The position numbers and the translations under genes were made by a program. Shown piece by piece: positions 26,764 through 37,998 of a stretch of DNA of 64,000 nucleotides. Each line of letters begins with the position of its first letter. Position 1 is the first letter of the stretch. The stretch spans positions 923,501-987,500 of the forward strand of contig NZ_CP104213.1 of assembly GCF_025244745.1 (NCBI RefSeq), read 5' to 3'. The stretch is from Deinococcus rubellus (lineage in GTDB: Bacteria; Deinococcota; Deinococci; Deinococcales; Deinococcaceae). The notes under the pieces are model-generated. The model was not told the DNA's origin. It did not search any database and saw only the letters and a list, made by a program, of their open reading frames with translations.

Positions 26764-27875
26764 GCGTGGCCCTCCTGGCTGCGGAACTGGCTGGCGAGGT
26801 AGGGAATGATGATGATGGCCACCAGCAGCAGCAGCACCGTGCCGATGGCCGCGCCGACCGCCAGCGCATTTTGCCGGAAGGACGTGATGTACATTAGCAG
26901 GGCTGGAACGTCGGTGGGACCGTTGTCGGGGCCAGTCATGGCGAACACCAGATCAAAGATCTTGAGGCTGATGTGGCCGAGAATGATCATGGCCGACAGG
27001 GTAATCGGTGCCAGCAGCGGAAAGATCACGTGGCGGTAGGTGTTCCACTCGGTGGCCCCGTCCACCCGTGAGGCCTCGCGTAACTCCTCGGGAATGCCGC
27101 GCAGCCCAGCCAGGTACAGCGCCATGGTGTAGCCGCTCATCTGCCAGATGGCGGCGATGATAATGCCGATAAAGGCGATGTTGAAGCCGTGCAGCTCGGG
27201 TGCGGGAAGGAGTTTTACATTCGGCCCGATAACAAATGCCCAGAGTAGCAGCAGCGCCGCGCAGCCCAGGGCCACCCACATGCGGGTGCGCTGAGCGTTT
27301 CGCAGCGCCTGCCAGCCGGTCCACAGCAAGATGAGGCCCACCAGGACAGCCGTCACCAGCGGGATCTTGTTCCAGTCGAAGCTCCACACCGAATCCCGAC
27401 TGGTCAGCCAGCCGTTGCTGGCCGGATTGAGGTGAAAGAGCTGGTTGAGGCCACCCTGGGGTTGCAGCATCCAGCGCCAGATGGTGCCGGTGACGATAAA
27501 CGACAGGCTCATCGGAAACAGGAAAATGGTGCGCCACAGCCCCTCGGCCTTGGGGTTGCGGTCGAGGAGCAGTGCCATCGCCAGCCCCAGCCCCAGGCAT
27601 CCAGCGATAAAAAAGATGGTGAAAAATAAGGTGCTGACCAGATCCTGCCGGAAGCGGACGTTGAGGCCGCTGGTAAACAGGTCGTGGTAATTTTGCAGCC
27701 CGATAAAGCGGATGATTGGCGTGAGGCTGAACGCCTGGGCCGGATCGTTGCCCCAGTCAGTCAGGCTGGTGTAGGCCGTGCGGAAGATAAAGCCGTAAAC
27801 GAAGATCGCCAGCAAGATGATCGACGGCGTGAGCACCGCAATCGCCCACAGGCGGTCAGTGGACAGGCGTTTCAA
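26760..27875 (-). CDS. Carbohydrate ABC permease, MalF-like subunit
   Basis: 371 aa with about eight membrane helices and the EAA loop [28 protein letters not shown]. An extracytoplasmic insertion of about 60 residues containing hydrophobic helices sits after the third helix. The start codon is TTG at 27875: GGAGGG lies 6 nt before it, and no ATG or GTG fits. A hairpin (27895-27925) lies just before the ribosome-binding site. It couples to the downstream permease by a 4-nt overlap. Confidence 0.88.
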   Translation of the reverse strand: MKRLSTDRLWAIAVLTPSIILLAIFVYGFIFRTAYTSLTDWGNDPAQAFSLTPIIRFIGLQNYHDLFTSGLNVRFRQDLVSTLFFTIFFIAGCLGLGLAMALLLDRNPKAEGLWRTIFLFPMSLSFIVTGTIWRWMLQPQGGLNQLFHLNPASNGWLTSRDSVWSFDWNKIPLVTAVLVGLILLWTGWQALRNAQRTRMWVALGCAALLLLWAFVIGPNVKLLPAPELHGFNIAFIGIIIAAIWQMSGYTMALYLAGLRGIPEELREASRVDGATEWNTYRHVIFPLLAPITLSAMIILGHISLKIFDLVFAMTGPDNGPTDVPALLMYITSFRQNALAVGAAIGTVLLLLVAIIIIPYLASQFRSQEGHA

Positions 27876-27894
27876 TGTCGCCCTCCTTTCAGGG

Positions 27895-27925
27895 CGAGAG
27901 ACGGCACTGGGGTCGCCGTCTCTCG
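27895..27925 (-). promoter_or_regulatory. Intercistronic hairpin between binding-protein and permease genes
   Basis: CGAGAGACGGC (27895-27905) and GCCGTCTCTCG (27915-27925) form a perfect 11-bp stem with a 9-nt loop. No U-tract follows, so it is more likely an RNA-stabilising or processing element that gives more binding protein than permease. Confidence 0.6.
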
Positions 27926-28004
27926 GAAAGTGATGCGGGTTGTCAACTGGCGGTCATGCAGTTGGGGAGCGCGCCGCGCCGGGCAACGCACCCAAGCTCA
28001 GGCT

Positions 28005-29248
28005 TTACATCCCGATGCGCGACTTGTCGGCCAGATCCTGTGACGACTGGGCGGCGGCCCTGGCGTCGTGGTTGCTGACAAAGGCGTCGTTGATGCTGCC
28101 AAAGCCGCTGGTAAAGCTCTCGGGGGCGGCTGCGCCGTGAACCATGCTGCCGACGATGGTGTTCTTCTTCCAGTCGCTGGCCGCCGACTGCGAGTACGCG
28201 CCGTACTTGCTCAGGTCGGAATCGGTGCGGGCGGCGATGCTGCCCTTGAGCGGGTTGAAGGTGTCCTGGCCCTGCTTGCTGCCCAGCAGCTTGAGCCAGT
28301 TGATGACCTCGGGGCGGTCCTTGGCTCCCTTGGGCAGCCCGAAGCTGTCGGCCAGCATGATGAAGGTGCCGCTGGTGCTGGGGCTGGGGCTCCAGGCAAA
28401 ATCGGTGCCGGGCTTGAGCTTCTTGGTGGTGGTCATATAGCCAGCGGCCCAGTCACCCATGATATTGAAGGCGGCCTGGCCCGCGAGCATGCGGTCGGTG
28501 GCCTGCTGCCAGCTCAGGCCGCTGGCGTCCTTGTTGGCGCAGTCGAGAACGTTGCCGTACATCGAGAAGGTAGACACGACTTTGGGATCGGTGAACTTGA
28601 GTTTGCCGCTCCACAGGTCGTTCCAACCCTTCGGTCCCAGCATGGCAGTGGCAATAGACTCCCAGATCATCTGCTGGGTCCAGTTCTCGCCCATCACGAG
28701 GGGCGTGGCCACGCCCTTGGCCTTCAGGGTGGTGCAGGCGGTGAGCATATCGTGCCAGGTCTTTGGCGCACTCACGCCCCACTTCTTCAGGTTGGCCGGG
28801 ACGTACCACATCACGTTGGAGCGGTGAACGTCCACCGGTACGCTGTAGATGCCGCCCTTGTAGGAGATCAGGTCAATGACGGCTTTGGGAAATTTGTTAT
28901 TCCAGCCCTCGGACTTGTAGAGACTGCTCAGGTCTTCCATCCGGTTGGCGACCACCCAGGTGCCGGTGAGCTCCTGTCCGGCGTGCGCCTGGAAGCTGTC
29001 GGGCGGATCGCCGCCGAGCATACGGGTTTTCAGCACGGCCTTGGCGTTGGTGCCCGCGCCGCCCGTGACGGTGGCGTTGTCCACCTTGACGGCCGGGTAC
29101 TTGGCCTCGTAGAGCTTGATCAGGGCGGCCAGGGCGGGGCCCTCGTCACCGGCCCACCACGAGAAGATCTCGATCTTATTGGCGGCGAGGGCCTGGGCGG
29201 TGAGGCCGAGGGCGGCGGTGATCACGAGGGCGTTCTTGATGCTTTTTT

Positions 29249-29252
<4 letters not shown>
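28005..29252 (-). CDS. Glucose/mannose-type ABC substrate-binding protein
   Basis: 415 aa with a signal peptide (core about 8-20, cleavage after ALA). The mature start [54 protein letters not shown] and [22 protein letters not shown] closely follow the Thermus thermophilus glucose/mannose-binding protein as recalled; identity was not computed. It delivers sugar to the two permeases downstream. The upstream ROK regulator gene overlaps its start (ATGA at 29249-29252), and AAAGGAGTGGT precedes the ATG. Confidence 0.9.
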
Positions 29253-30616
<1,364 letters not shown>

Positions 30617-30688
30617 AGGGATAAACACTCCTGAAGGCGGTGCTAGAGGGCCTGGAACAGATCGGAGGAACGGTCTAGATGAGAAGTT

Positions 30689-30711
30689 GTGAAACTTTCA
30701 TGAAGTTACAC
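30689..30711. promoter_or_regulatory. Candidate ROK operator over the -10 region
   Basis: GTGAAACTT (30689-30697) and AAGTTACAC (30703-30711) form a dyad with 8 of 9 pairs matched around a 5-nt centre. The right half covers the -10 box of the regulator's promoter, a position expected for autorepression. Confidence 0.6.
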
Positions 30712-30731
30712 GTTCAGGTTTTGTTTGTCAA
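30703..30731 (-). promoter_or_regulatory. Sigma-70-type promoter of the ROK/sugar-importer operon
   Basis: On the minus strand TTGACA (30731-30726) and TAACTT (30708-30703) are 17 nt apart. The leader to the ATG at 30616 is about 80 nt, unlike the leaderless genes nearby. Confidence 0.75.
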
Positions 30732-30834
30732 CCGGACGAACTAACCCCCCCCACTGGAATTAGCTTCAAGAATTCAGGTCAGTGCAGGCCGGCGTTCAGG
30801 GCCGCGTGCCGGGCGGTAAAAGCGCACTTTGAGC

Positions 30835-30840
30835 TACACT
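30835..30840 (+). promoter_or_regulatory. -10 box (TACACT) of purU
   Basis: TACACT, 8 nt, ATG at 30849; no ribosome-binding site between them. Confidence 0.45.
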
Positions 30841-30848
30841 CAGCCGAT

Positions 30849-31724
<876 letters not shown>

Positions 31725-31797
31725 GCAGCTGCCGGGTGTTGAGCGGCGGGCTGAGTCTGTTGGCGCTGAATCCGGTGGCCTATTTCTCCGGCCCTCG

Positions 31798-32691
31798 GTG
31801 ATCGTCCTCGCTTACACCGGGGTCATTCTCACGGTGCTGATCTGGGGCGGCAATGTGGTGGCCGTCAAGGTGCTCCTCAACTCGTTTACTCAGGCCCAGA
31901 CCATCGGTCTGCGCCTGGGAGTGGCGTCCATTGTCTTGCTGGGGCTGGCGCTGTGGCGGGGCGGCTGGCCGCGCTGGAGTTTCCGGGACTGGCTGTGGGT
32001 CGCGGGTGCGGGGCTACTCGGCACGACCCTGTTTCAGAACTTCTCGGTGGCGGGCATCCACCGCTCACCTGCCGGGATTTCCGGGCTGGCCAACGCGGTG
32101 GTGCCGATTGTGGTGGTGCTGCTCGGCGGTCTGGTGGGCCAGCGGCCCAGTCGCCCGCAGGTCATGGGCGTGCTGATCTCGCTCGGCGGCATGCTGTGGC
32201 TGTTCGGACAGACCCTGGAGCCGGGCAGTTCGCTCAGTCTGACGGGGCTGGGGTTTCTGGGGTTGTCGGCGCTGGCCTGGGCTCTCTATACCCTGGCCAA
32301 CCGGCCCCTGGTGGCGCGGCTGGGGCTGCTCCCGTTCGTCGGGTTCGCCACCCTGATCGGCACCCTGCCGCTGATCGTCCCGGTGCTGCCCACGTTGGGC
32401 CAGCTGTCCGCGCCGCTGTGGGCCTGGGGGCTGGCCGCGCTGTCGGGGCTGCTCGCCAACGTGTTCGCCTACCTGGCTTGGGCCAACGGCGCTCAGGTGC
32501 TGGGCGCGGCCCGCACCAGCATCTGGCAGAATCTCTCGCCGCTGCTGGGGTTCGCGCTGGCGATCTGGCTGCTGGGTGAGCGGTTTACCTCCGGCGAGCT
32601 GGGCGCGGCGGCGCTGACCTTGCTGGGCGTGCTGGTTGCCAACTGGCCGGTGCGGGCGAGGAAAGCCGTGATGGAGACGGCAGGCCAGTAG
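31798..32691 (+). CDS. EamA/DMT-family transporter
   Basis: 297 aa with ten predicted membrane helices in two homologous EamA halves (first half from VILTVLIWGGNVVAVK, second from LGFLGLSALAWALYTLAN). It probably exports a small metabolite; the substrate is unknown. GTG at 31798 starts the product at the first helix. The stop directly abuts the convergent TetR gene. Confidence 0.83.
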   Translation: MIVLAYTGVILTVLIWGGNVVAVKVLLNSFTQAQTIGLRLGVASIVLLGLALWRGGWPRWSFRDWLWVAGAGLLGTTLFQNFSVAGIHRSPAGISGLANAVVPIVVVLLGGLVGQRPSRPQVMGVLISLGGMLWLFGQTLEPGSSLSLTGLGFLGLSALAWALYTLANRPLVARLGLLPFVGFATLIGTLPLIVPVLPTLGQLSAPLWAWGLAALSGLLANVFAYLAWANGAQVLGAARTSIWQNLSPLLGFALAIWLLGERFTSGELGAAALTLLGVLVANWPVRARKAVMETAGQ

Positions 32692-33279
32692 TCAAGGCGG
32701 CCCGATGAGCTGGCGAACGCGGCCCTCGACGGCTGTCCAAGCGGCACCTGGCGTGATCTGTCCCAGCAGCAGGTGAAGATTCAGGCCGTCAATCAACGCC
32801 TGAATCTCGCAGGCAGCGGTTTCTGGCGTTTGATGACGCAGCCAGCCCAGCCGCGAGAACCCTTCAAAAATGTGCCGAAGAGCTTCATTCAGCGCCTGAT
32901 ACGCCACGCCCTGGGTATCGGCGATGCCCGGATCGCTGACACTCAGCCCGACAAAGGCCAGCCAGACCTGAGACTCGGCGCGGCGCTCGTCGTCCAGCGG
33001 CAAGACTTCCCACACCAACTTCAGAAAGTCGCTCAGCGGGTCGTCCGTTGGGGAGATGCCCTGGAACCGGGCTTCGATCCGCCGGGCCATGTGTTCGGCG
33101 GCAAAAGTCAGGACCGCTTCCCGGTGCGGCAAGTAGTGCCGGATCGCCCCGCTCGACCAGCCGGACCGCACCGTGATCAGGCGCAGATTGACGCCCTCTA
33201 CGCCGTGCTCGCGGATGAGTGCCCAGACGGTTTCGGCCAGTTCGCGGCGGCGCTGATCGTGATCGACGATGCGGGGCAT
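32692..33279 (-). CDS. TetR-family repressor of the adjacent SMR pair
   Basis: 195 aa. The N-terminal HTH (ELAETVWALIREHGVEGVNLRLITVRSGWSSGAIRHYLPHR) is typical of TetR. The C-terminal ligand-binding helices resemble the BetI/AcrR C-terminal class. It is divergent from the SMR genes, with two palindromes in the 75-nt gap, so it most likely represses both directions until a toxic cation or guanidinium-like ligand binds. That role is inferred from context. Confidence 0.87.
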   Translation of the reverse strand: MPRIVDHDQRRRELAETVWALIREHGVEGVNLRLITVRSGWSSGAIRHYLPHREAVLTFAAEHMARRIEARFQGISPTDDPLSDFLKLVWEVLPLDDERRAESQVWLAFVGLSVSDPGIADTQGVAYQALNEALRHIFEGFSRLGWLRHQTPETAACEIQALIDGLNLHLLLGQITPGAAWTAVEGRVRQLIGPP

Positions 33280-33289
33280 TTTGCCTTTT

Positions 33290-33305
33290 TAGCACGGGCG
33301 TGCTA
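33290..33305. promoter_or_regulatory. Palindromic operator O1 of the TetR/SMR module
   Basis: Arms TAGCACG and CGTGCTA flank a GG centre. It lies 11 nt from the tetR start, overlapping its leader. The half-site TTTTAGC is shared with O2. Confidence 0.7.
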
Positions 33306-33318
33306 TTGAGTGCTGAGG

Positions 33319-33340
33319 TTTTAGCGAGTGCTCGCTAAAA
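33319..33340. promoter_or_regulatory. Palindromic operator O2 of the TetR/SMR module
   Basis: Perfect 10-bp arms TTTTAGCGAG and CTCGCTAAAA with a 2-nt centre. The centres of O1 and O2 are 32 bp apart, about three helical turns, so two dimers would bind the same DNA face. Confidence 0.8.
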
Positions 33341-33354
33341 AAGAGGAGGCTTTC

Positions 33355-33669
33355 ATGGGATGGACGATATTGCTGCTCGCCGGGTTGTGCGAGATCGGGT
33401 TCACGACCTGTCTGAAACTCAGCGACGGATTCAAGAAACGCTGGCCCAGCCTGCTGTTTCTGGTGTTCACCGTCGCCAGCTTTGGGCTGATGAGTCAGGC
33501 GCTCAAGACGCTGCCGCTCGGCACGGTCTACGCGGTCTGGACCGGCATCGGCGCGGTGGGCACGGCTTTGATTGGGTTCCTGTTCTTTCGGGAGGAAGCC
33601 ACGCCGCTGCGGCTGGGGCTGCTGGGCACGGTTGTGCTGGCGATCATCGGGCTGCGGGTTGTGCCGTGA
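33355..33669 (+). CDS. SMR-family transporter subunit 1
   Basis: 104 aa, four membrane helices. The conserved membrane Glu lies in LLLAGLCEIGFTTCLK (about residue 14). PLGTVYAVWTGIGAVGTALIG is the family signature. GAGGAGG lies 8 nt before the ATG. Paired SMR proteins form heterodimers; here the second subunit overlaps the stop codon. Substrates could be quaternary ammonium ions, polyamines or guanidinium derivatives. Confidence 0.9.
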   Translation: MGWTILLLAGLCEIGFTTCLKLSDGFKKRWPSLLFLVFTVASFGLMSQALKTLPLGTVYAVWTGIGAVGTALIGFLFFREEATPLRLGLLGTVVLAIIGLRVVP

Positions 33670-34013
33670 GTGACCCGCGCTGGACCGGCTGGCACTGGCT
33701 GGCGCTGGCCGGGCTGCTGGAAATCGGCTTCGCCACCGCCCTGAAGCTGGAGCAGACCCGCCCGCAGTTTCTCTATGTGTTTCTGGTGTGCGCCTACTTC
33801 AGCTTCGACTTTCTCGCGCGCGCCCTCAAGACCATTCCGCTGGGCACGGCCTACGCCGTCTGGACGGGCATCGGCTCGGTGGGTGCAGTCGCGGTGGGCA
33901 GCCTGCTGTTCGGCGAGGGTCTCAGCCTGGTGCGTCTGGCCCTGCTGGGCGTGCTGGTCGCGGCCTTGATCGGCCTGAAGCTGTCGTCCAGCGGCAAAGG
34001 CGCTGAGGTCTGA
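33666..34013 (+). CDS. SMR-family transporter subunit 2
   Basis: 115 aa, four membrane helices, with the Glu in ALAGLLEIGFATALK and the signature IPLGTAYAVWTGIGSVGAVAVG. The GTG start overlaps the previous stop by 4 nt (GTGA), so the two chains are translationally coupled. A Trp-rich N-terminus and a short polar C-terminal tail distinguish it from subunit 1, supporting opposite membrane orientations in a heterodimer. Confidence 0.88.
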   Translation: MSDPRWTGWHWLALAGLLEIGFATALKLEQTRPQFLYVFLVCAYFSFDFLARALKTIPLGTAYAVWTGIGSVGAVAVGSLLFGEGLSLVRLALLGVLVAALIGLKLSSSGKGAEV

Positions 34014-34020
34014 CCTCACT

Positions 34021-34644
34021 TCAGATGCGCAACTCCTCCTGCCCTGCGCCGCCCCGGTCATCCATGATGGCCTGCGCCACCACATCTGGCGACACGGCCC
34101 CTTTCGGTACCTTGCCCACCTGCGCCCACAGTCCGGTGTCGACGGCAGGCGGCAGCACCAGCGTCAGCATTTTGCCGCGCGCTTCCAGCCGGGCAATGCT
34201 GAGCAGCCGGGCGACCGCCGCCTTGCTGGCCGCGTACTGCGAGAAGCCCCGTGCGGTGGTCAGGTCCTCGCGCGCCCCGACGACGTACAATCGCCCGCCC
34301 GCCGCCAACTTGGGCAGCCCGTACTTGAGCGTCCACAGCAGCCCGAAATAGTTGGCGTTCCAGACCTGCCGCACGTTCTCGGCCTTGGCCTGGGCCAGCG
34401 CCTCGGGGTGAGCCGACCCCGCCGCGTAGACGATGGTGTCCAGCGTGCCTGGAAGCTGCTCGAAGAGGCGGCTGACCTGACTCTCGAAGCCCACGTCGGC
34501 CTTCAGAATGTTGGCCTGACGCCCGTCAGCCAATACCTGCAACTTGTCCCCGTCGCGCCCGCTGAGCCACAGCTCGTCCTGTGTCCAGAGCCGCGTGAGG
34601 GTCGAGCCGATACCGCCGGTTGCGCCGAGAATGAGCGTGGTCAT
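34021..34644 (-). CDS. Short-chain dehydrogenase/reductase
   Basis: A 207-aa short SDR. The Rossmann motif ILGATGGIGSTL is at the very N-terminus, YAAGSAHPE replaces NAG, and SQYAASKAAVARLL holds the Tyr/Lys pair. No substrate can be named. It lies downstream of the quinone-oxidoreductase-like gene on the same strand. Confidence 0.83.
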   Translation of the reverse strand: MTTLILGATGGIGSTLTRLWTQDELWLSGRDGDKLQVLADGRQANILKADVGFESQVSRLFEQLPGTLDTIVYAAGSAHPEALAQAKAENVRQVWNANYFGLLWTLKYGLPKLAAGGRLYVVGAREDLTTARGFSQYAASKAAVARLLSIARLEARGKMLTLVLPPAVDTGLWAQVGKVPKGAVSPDVVAQAIMDDRGGAGQEELRI

Positions 34645-34692
34645 GCGCTCAATCCATCACGTTTGGCACGGCCAGACCGTAGGGTTTCGTTC

Positions 34693-35703
34693 TTAAGTGA
34701 GGTCGACCACCGTGCGCCCGCGCACCTGCCCGGCCAGAATCTCCCCGGCGAGGCGCGGCAGGTCTTCCAGCCGGGCCGTCTGTACACCGCTCTGGAGGAG
34801 CTGGTCCGGCAGTTCGGCGGCCAGGCGGTCCCAGGCGCGCTGGCGGGTGGGGGCCGGGCACTGCACACTGTCCACACCGTGCAGGGTGACGTTTCGCAGG
34901 ATAAAGGGCAGCACCGAGGTCATCAGGGCGGCGCTGTCGGCCAGGCCGCAGGCTGCGACGTGGCCGCCGTAGCAGGTACTCGCCAGCACGCCTGTCAGCG
35001 TTGCGCCGCCCGCCACGTCCACGGCGGCGGCCCAGCGCTCCTTTTCCAGCGGCTTCTTGAGGGCGCTCAGCTCGGCCCGGTCCATCAGTTCTGCCGCGCC
35101 CAGACTCCGCAGGTAGTCGCCCTCGCTCGCCACGCGCCCGGTGGCCGCCGTGACGCGGTAGCCGCGTGCTGAGAGCAGGCTCACCGCCACACTGCCCACG
35201 CCGCCCGCCGCGCCCGTGACCAGCACCTCGCCGCCCTGGTCGGGGGTCAGGCCCGCGTCTTCCAGCGCCATCACGCACAGCATGGCGGTGAGGCCTGCCG
35301 TGCCCACCGCCATCGCCTCGGCGGCGCTGAACCGCCCAGGTGTCTTGACCAGCCAGTCGGCCTTTGCGCGGGCCAGTTCGGCGTAGCCGCCCCAGTAGCG
35401 CTCGCCCACGCCCCAGCCGGTCAGAGTCACGGCGTCGCCAGCTTTATAGCGGGCATCCGAGCTGTCCAGCACGGTTCCGGCGAAATCAATGCCTGGCACC
35501 ATCGGATATGTGCGGATGCCCAGCTTGCCCAGAATGGCCAGCCCGTCTTTGTAGTTGAGATCGGACGCCTGCACCCGCACGGTCACCTCGCCTGCGGGCA
35601 GGTCGCGACTGGGTACGTCGGTCAGGTTTGCACTCACGGCGTCGCCGTCTTTGGTCAGTAGCATGGCGCGGAAAGTATCGGGCAAGGTGGCTGGATTGGT
35701 CAT
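34693..35703 (-). CDS. MDR-family NADPH oxidoreductase (YhdH/AcuI type)
   Basis: A 336-aa medium-chain reductase without zinc ligands. DLNYKDGLAILGKLG, YPMVPGIDFAGTV, GTAGLTAMLCVMALE and the NADPH site VTGAAGGVGSVAVSLL match the YhdH/AcuI group, which includes acrylyl-CoA reductases. The start ATG at 35703 has a TACCGT box 6 nt before it. Confidence 0.88.
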   Translation of the reverse strand: MTNPATLPDTFRAMLLTKDGDAVSANLTDVPSRDLPAGEVTVRVQASDLNYKDGLAILGKLGIRTYPMVPGIDFAGTVLDSSDARYKAGDAVTLTGWGVGERYWGGYAELARAKADWLVKTPGRFSAAEAMAVGTAGLTAMLCVMALEDAGLTPDQGGEVLVTGAAGGVGSVAVSLLSARGYRVTAATGRVASEGDYLRSLGAAELMDRAELSALKKPLEKERWAAAVDVAGGATLTGVLASTCYGGHVAACGLADSAALMTSVLPFILRNVTLHGVDSVQCPAPTRQRAWDRLAAELPDQLLQSGVQTARLEDLPRLAGEILAGQVRGRTVVDLT

Positions 35704-35709
35704 GGGTCT

Positions 35710-35715
35710 ACGGTA
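35710..35715 (-). promoter_or_regulatory. -10 box (TACCGT) of the MDR oxidoreductase gene, leaderless layout
   Basis: TACCGT on the minus strand, 6 nt, ATG at 35703. Confidence 0.5.
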
Positions 35716-35864
35716 GCGGGTCCGGGCGGCGGAGGTGGAGTTTGGCACTGGGGCAGAGCGGGGGGCCGCAGCTCCGGAGAGCGCTCCAGAGGCGCTTCTG
35801 GCCGGTCTGGTGACCCGTATTCACCATTGCTTCAGAGAAAGCAGGACTTCGGAAGGGGTGGACT

Positions 35865-37175
35865 TCAGGTTTCGGGCGTCGTGGCCTGGGCGGAACGGCC
35901 CTGATTGGATGAATGCCCGGACGAGCCGTCGTCAGCGGCACTTTCGTCAGCGTGGGTTTCCTCGGCCACGGCCTCCTCGGTGCGCGACAGAAACTGCCGG
36001 GCCGGATCGCGCCAGACGGCCAGCAGCGCCAGGCCGCAGACGGCCAGGGTCGCTGCCTGGTAGGGGAGGGTGCCCAGCGGAACGAACATCAGCCCCAGCA
36101 TCGCCGCGCCGCCCAGCAGCAGCGCCCAGATGCTCAGGTCCATTCGCAGTTTACCCAGCGCGTGCTGAGTCACGAGGCGCAGCGCGGCCAGGTTCAGGAA
36201 AATGGTCGTCAGCGACAGGGCCACGATGACCCGCTCGTGCTGGTCGGCTTCTGGCCCCTGATTCGCGATGCCGTGCCCGATGCCGACCCCCAGGGCAGTG
36301 AGGGCCAGGGTCAGCGGCAGGTGGGTGTAGAGCCACAGCAGCAGCGTGCCCACCCGTCCGTCGCGGTGGGCCAGCAGCACTGGCAGGTCGCGGGCCTCGT
36401 CGAAGTACAGCTTGAAGAGCACCAGGGTGATCAGCAGTGAGAGCCCGGCGGGCAACTGCCCGATCAGGGTGAGTTTCTGGTTGCCCGCGCCGCCCACGAT
36501 CTCGGTGATGATGGCCCCCAGCGAGATGATGGTCAGCAGCCCGACGCGCTCCGGCAGATGCTCGGGGTGCGGCAGATTCTGGGCCTGGACCCGCCGCGAG
36601 ACCATCGAGGCCACCGCGTCCACGCCCACGGCGCAGCCCCAGGCGACCTGCTGCCAGCCGAGCGGCAGCCAGGCCGAGCCCAGCCAGATCAGGGCACTCA
36701 GCCCGAAGGTACGAAACTGGGCGCGGGCCAGTTCGGGACTGGGGGCATCTTTGATCTGCGCGGCGTACATCCCCACCAGCACGAAGCGGTTGACCGCAAA
36801 CAGCACGCTGAAAAATCCCCCCACGTCTTTTAGGTCGCCCAGCACGCCCAGCGCCAGGCCACCCACGCTGAGCAGTTGCAGCGCCGTGCCCCAGCGGTAG
36901 GGCCGCCCCTCGTTGCCGTAGCGCCCGGCAAACAGAGTGTTGCCGACCCAGGCCCACCACACCGAGACGAACATCAGCGCGAAGATGCTGAAGCCCCGCA
37001 GCGTGGTGTCATCGGTGAAGCGCCGCGCCAGCTGGGCGAGGGCCGTGACGAACACCAGATCGAAGAACAGTTCCAGCCAGGTGGCCCGCTGCTCCTGGTT
37101 GGGCAGCTTGGCTTCCTGATCGGCCTTTGCCTGACCAGTCTCCGGCCCTCCGGCTGCCGGGTGGGCGGCGCTCAA
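35865..37175 (-). CDS. ltrA: Low-temperature-requirement A (LtrA) family membrane protein
   Basis: 436 aa with about twelve membrane helices. WLELFFDLVFVTALAQLARRF at the start, SVWWAWVGNTLFAGRYG and ERVGLLTIISLGAIITEIVGG are family features. Biochemical role is unknown. The start appears to be TTG at 37175, overlapping the ruvA stop (TTGA). No other start codon exists before the conserved N-terminus. The C-terminus is acidic. Confidence 0.85.
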   Translation of the reverse strand: MSAAHPAAGGPETGQAKADQEAKLPNQEQRATWLELFFDLVFVTALAQLARRFTDDTTLRGFSIFALMFVSVWWAWVGNTLFAGRYGNEGRPYRWGTALQLLSVGGLALGVLGDLKDVGGFFSVLFAVNRFVLVGMYAAQIKDAPSPELARAQFRTFGLSALIWLGSAWLPLGWQQVAWGCAVGVDAVASMVSRRVQAQNLPHPEHLPERVGLLTIISLGAIITEIVGGAGNQKLTLIGQLPAGLSLLITLVLFKLYFDEARDLPVLLAHRDGRVGTLLLWLYTHLPLTLALTALGVGIGHGIANQGPEADQHERVIVALSLTTIFLNLAALRLVTQHALGKLRMDLSIWALLLGGAAMLGLMFVPLGTLPYQAATLAVCGLALLAVWRDPARQFLSRTEEAVAEETHADESAADDGSSGHSSNQGRSAQATTPET

Positions 37176-37765
37176 CGCAGGCGGCCCAGGCTCTTGCGGA
37201 TCAGTTGATCGGCGCTCTGTTCGGGGTCCTGCGAGAGCAGTTCCGAGACGGCGGCCCGCACCTGGGCGTCGCGGAAGCCGAGTGCCAGCAGCGCGTCCAC
37301 CGCGTCCTGCCCCGCCGTGCTGACCACCCTGAAGCGCGCGCCGCCCGCCGTGGGCGCAGCCAGATGTTCCGGCACCTTGCCCTGGAGTTCGAGCACCAGG
37401 CGCTCGGCGGTGCGCTTGCCCACCCCCGACACGCTGCTGAGTAGTTTGCTGTCGCCGCTGAGCAGGCCCTGGGCCAGCGCCGGGGGCGACATGCCCGACA
37501 GCAGCGCCAGCCCCAGCTTCGGCCCCACGCCGGTCACGCTGGTCAGCAGCTCGAAGAGTTTGAGGCTGTCAGTGTCATGAAACCCGAACAGCGTCCAGGC
37601 GTCCTCGCGCACCACCAATCGGGTGTGGAGTTCGGCGGGCGACCCCACGCTCAGCTTGCCCAGGGTCGAGGCCGGGCACAGCACCTCGTAGCCCACGCCG
37701 CCGGTCAGGAGAATGGCGCTGTGTTCGCGCAGCTCGCGCACCACGCCGGAAAGAAAAGCAATCAC
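37172..37765 (-). CDS. ruvA: Holliday junction branch-migration protein RuvA
   Basis: A 197-aa DNA-binding subunit that targets RuvB to Holliday junctions. The N-terminal OB-fold (MIAFLSGVVRELREHSAILLT), the tandem helix-hairpin-helix region (TSVTGVGPKLGLALLS and SSVSGVGKRTAERLVLELQGK) and the C-terminal RuvB-binding domain (DAVDALLALGFRDAQVRAAV) are complete. ruvB is not adjacent. The start is GTG at 37765, with TAAACT 6 nt upstream. Confidence 0.95.
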   Translation of the reverse strand: MIAFLSGVVRELREHSAILLTGGVGYEVLCPASTLGKLSVGSPAELHTRLVVREDAWTLFGFHDTDSLKLFELLTSVTGVGPKLGLALLSGMSPPALAQGLLSGDSKLLSSVSGVGKRTAERLVLELQGKVPEHLAAPTAGGARFRVVSTAGQDAVDALLALGFRDAQVRAAVSELLSQDPEQSADQLIRKSLGRLR

Positions 37766-37771
37766 CCGGTC

Positions 37772-37777
37772 AGTTTA
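37772..37777 (-). promoter_or_regulatory. -10 box (TAAACT) of ruvA, leaderless layout
   Basis: TAAACT on the minus strand, 6 nt, GTG at 37765. No radiation-response palindrome was recognised upstream. Confidence 0.5.
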
Positions 37778-37885
37778 GAGGAGGAAGCCGGGGGAGACAG
37801 GCTGCGGGATTGCGCTTGCCCACGTCCGTGATTCCGACCTGCCCCCCGAACCGTGACACCGCCCTGACTTTCCTGGCCCATGATC

Positions 37886-37894
37886 TGTTAGAAT
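37886..37894 (+). promoter_or_regulatory. Extended -10 promoter element of typA
   Basis: TG-T-TAGAAT (extended -10; the box is 37889-37894) lies about 105 nt before the typA ATG, leaving a real leader with a ribosome-binding site. Confidence 0.45.
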
Positions 37895-37998
37895 CCACGT
37901 TTGGACGGCCCGCCACGGCGAGAAGTAGTCAAGTGCGCGGGCGTTTTTGTGGCCTCCTTCCTGAGTGGGGGAGCGGCCCCAGCAAGGAGAAAACGCAC

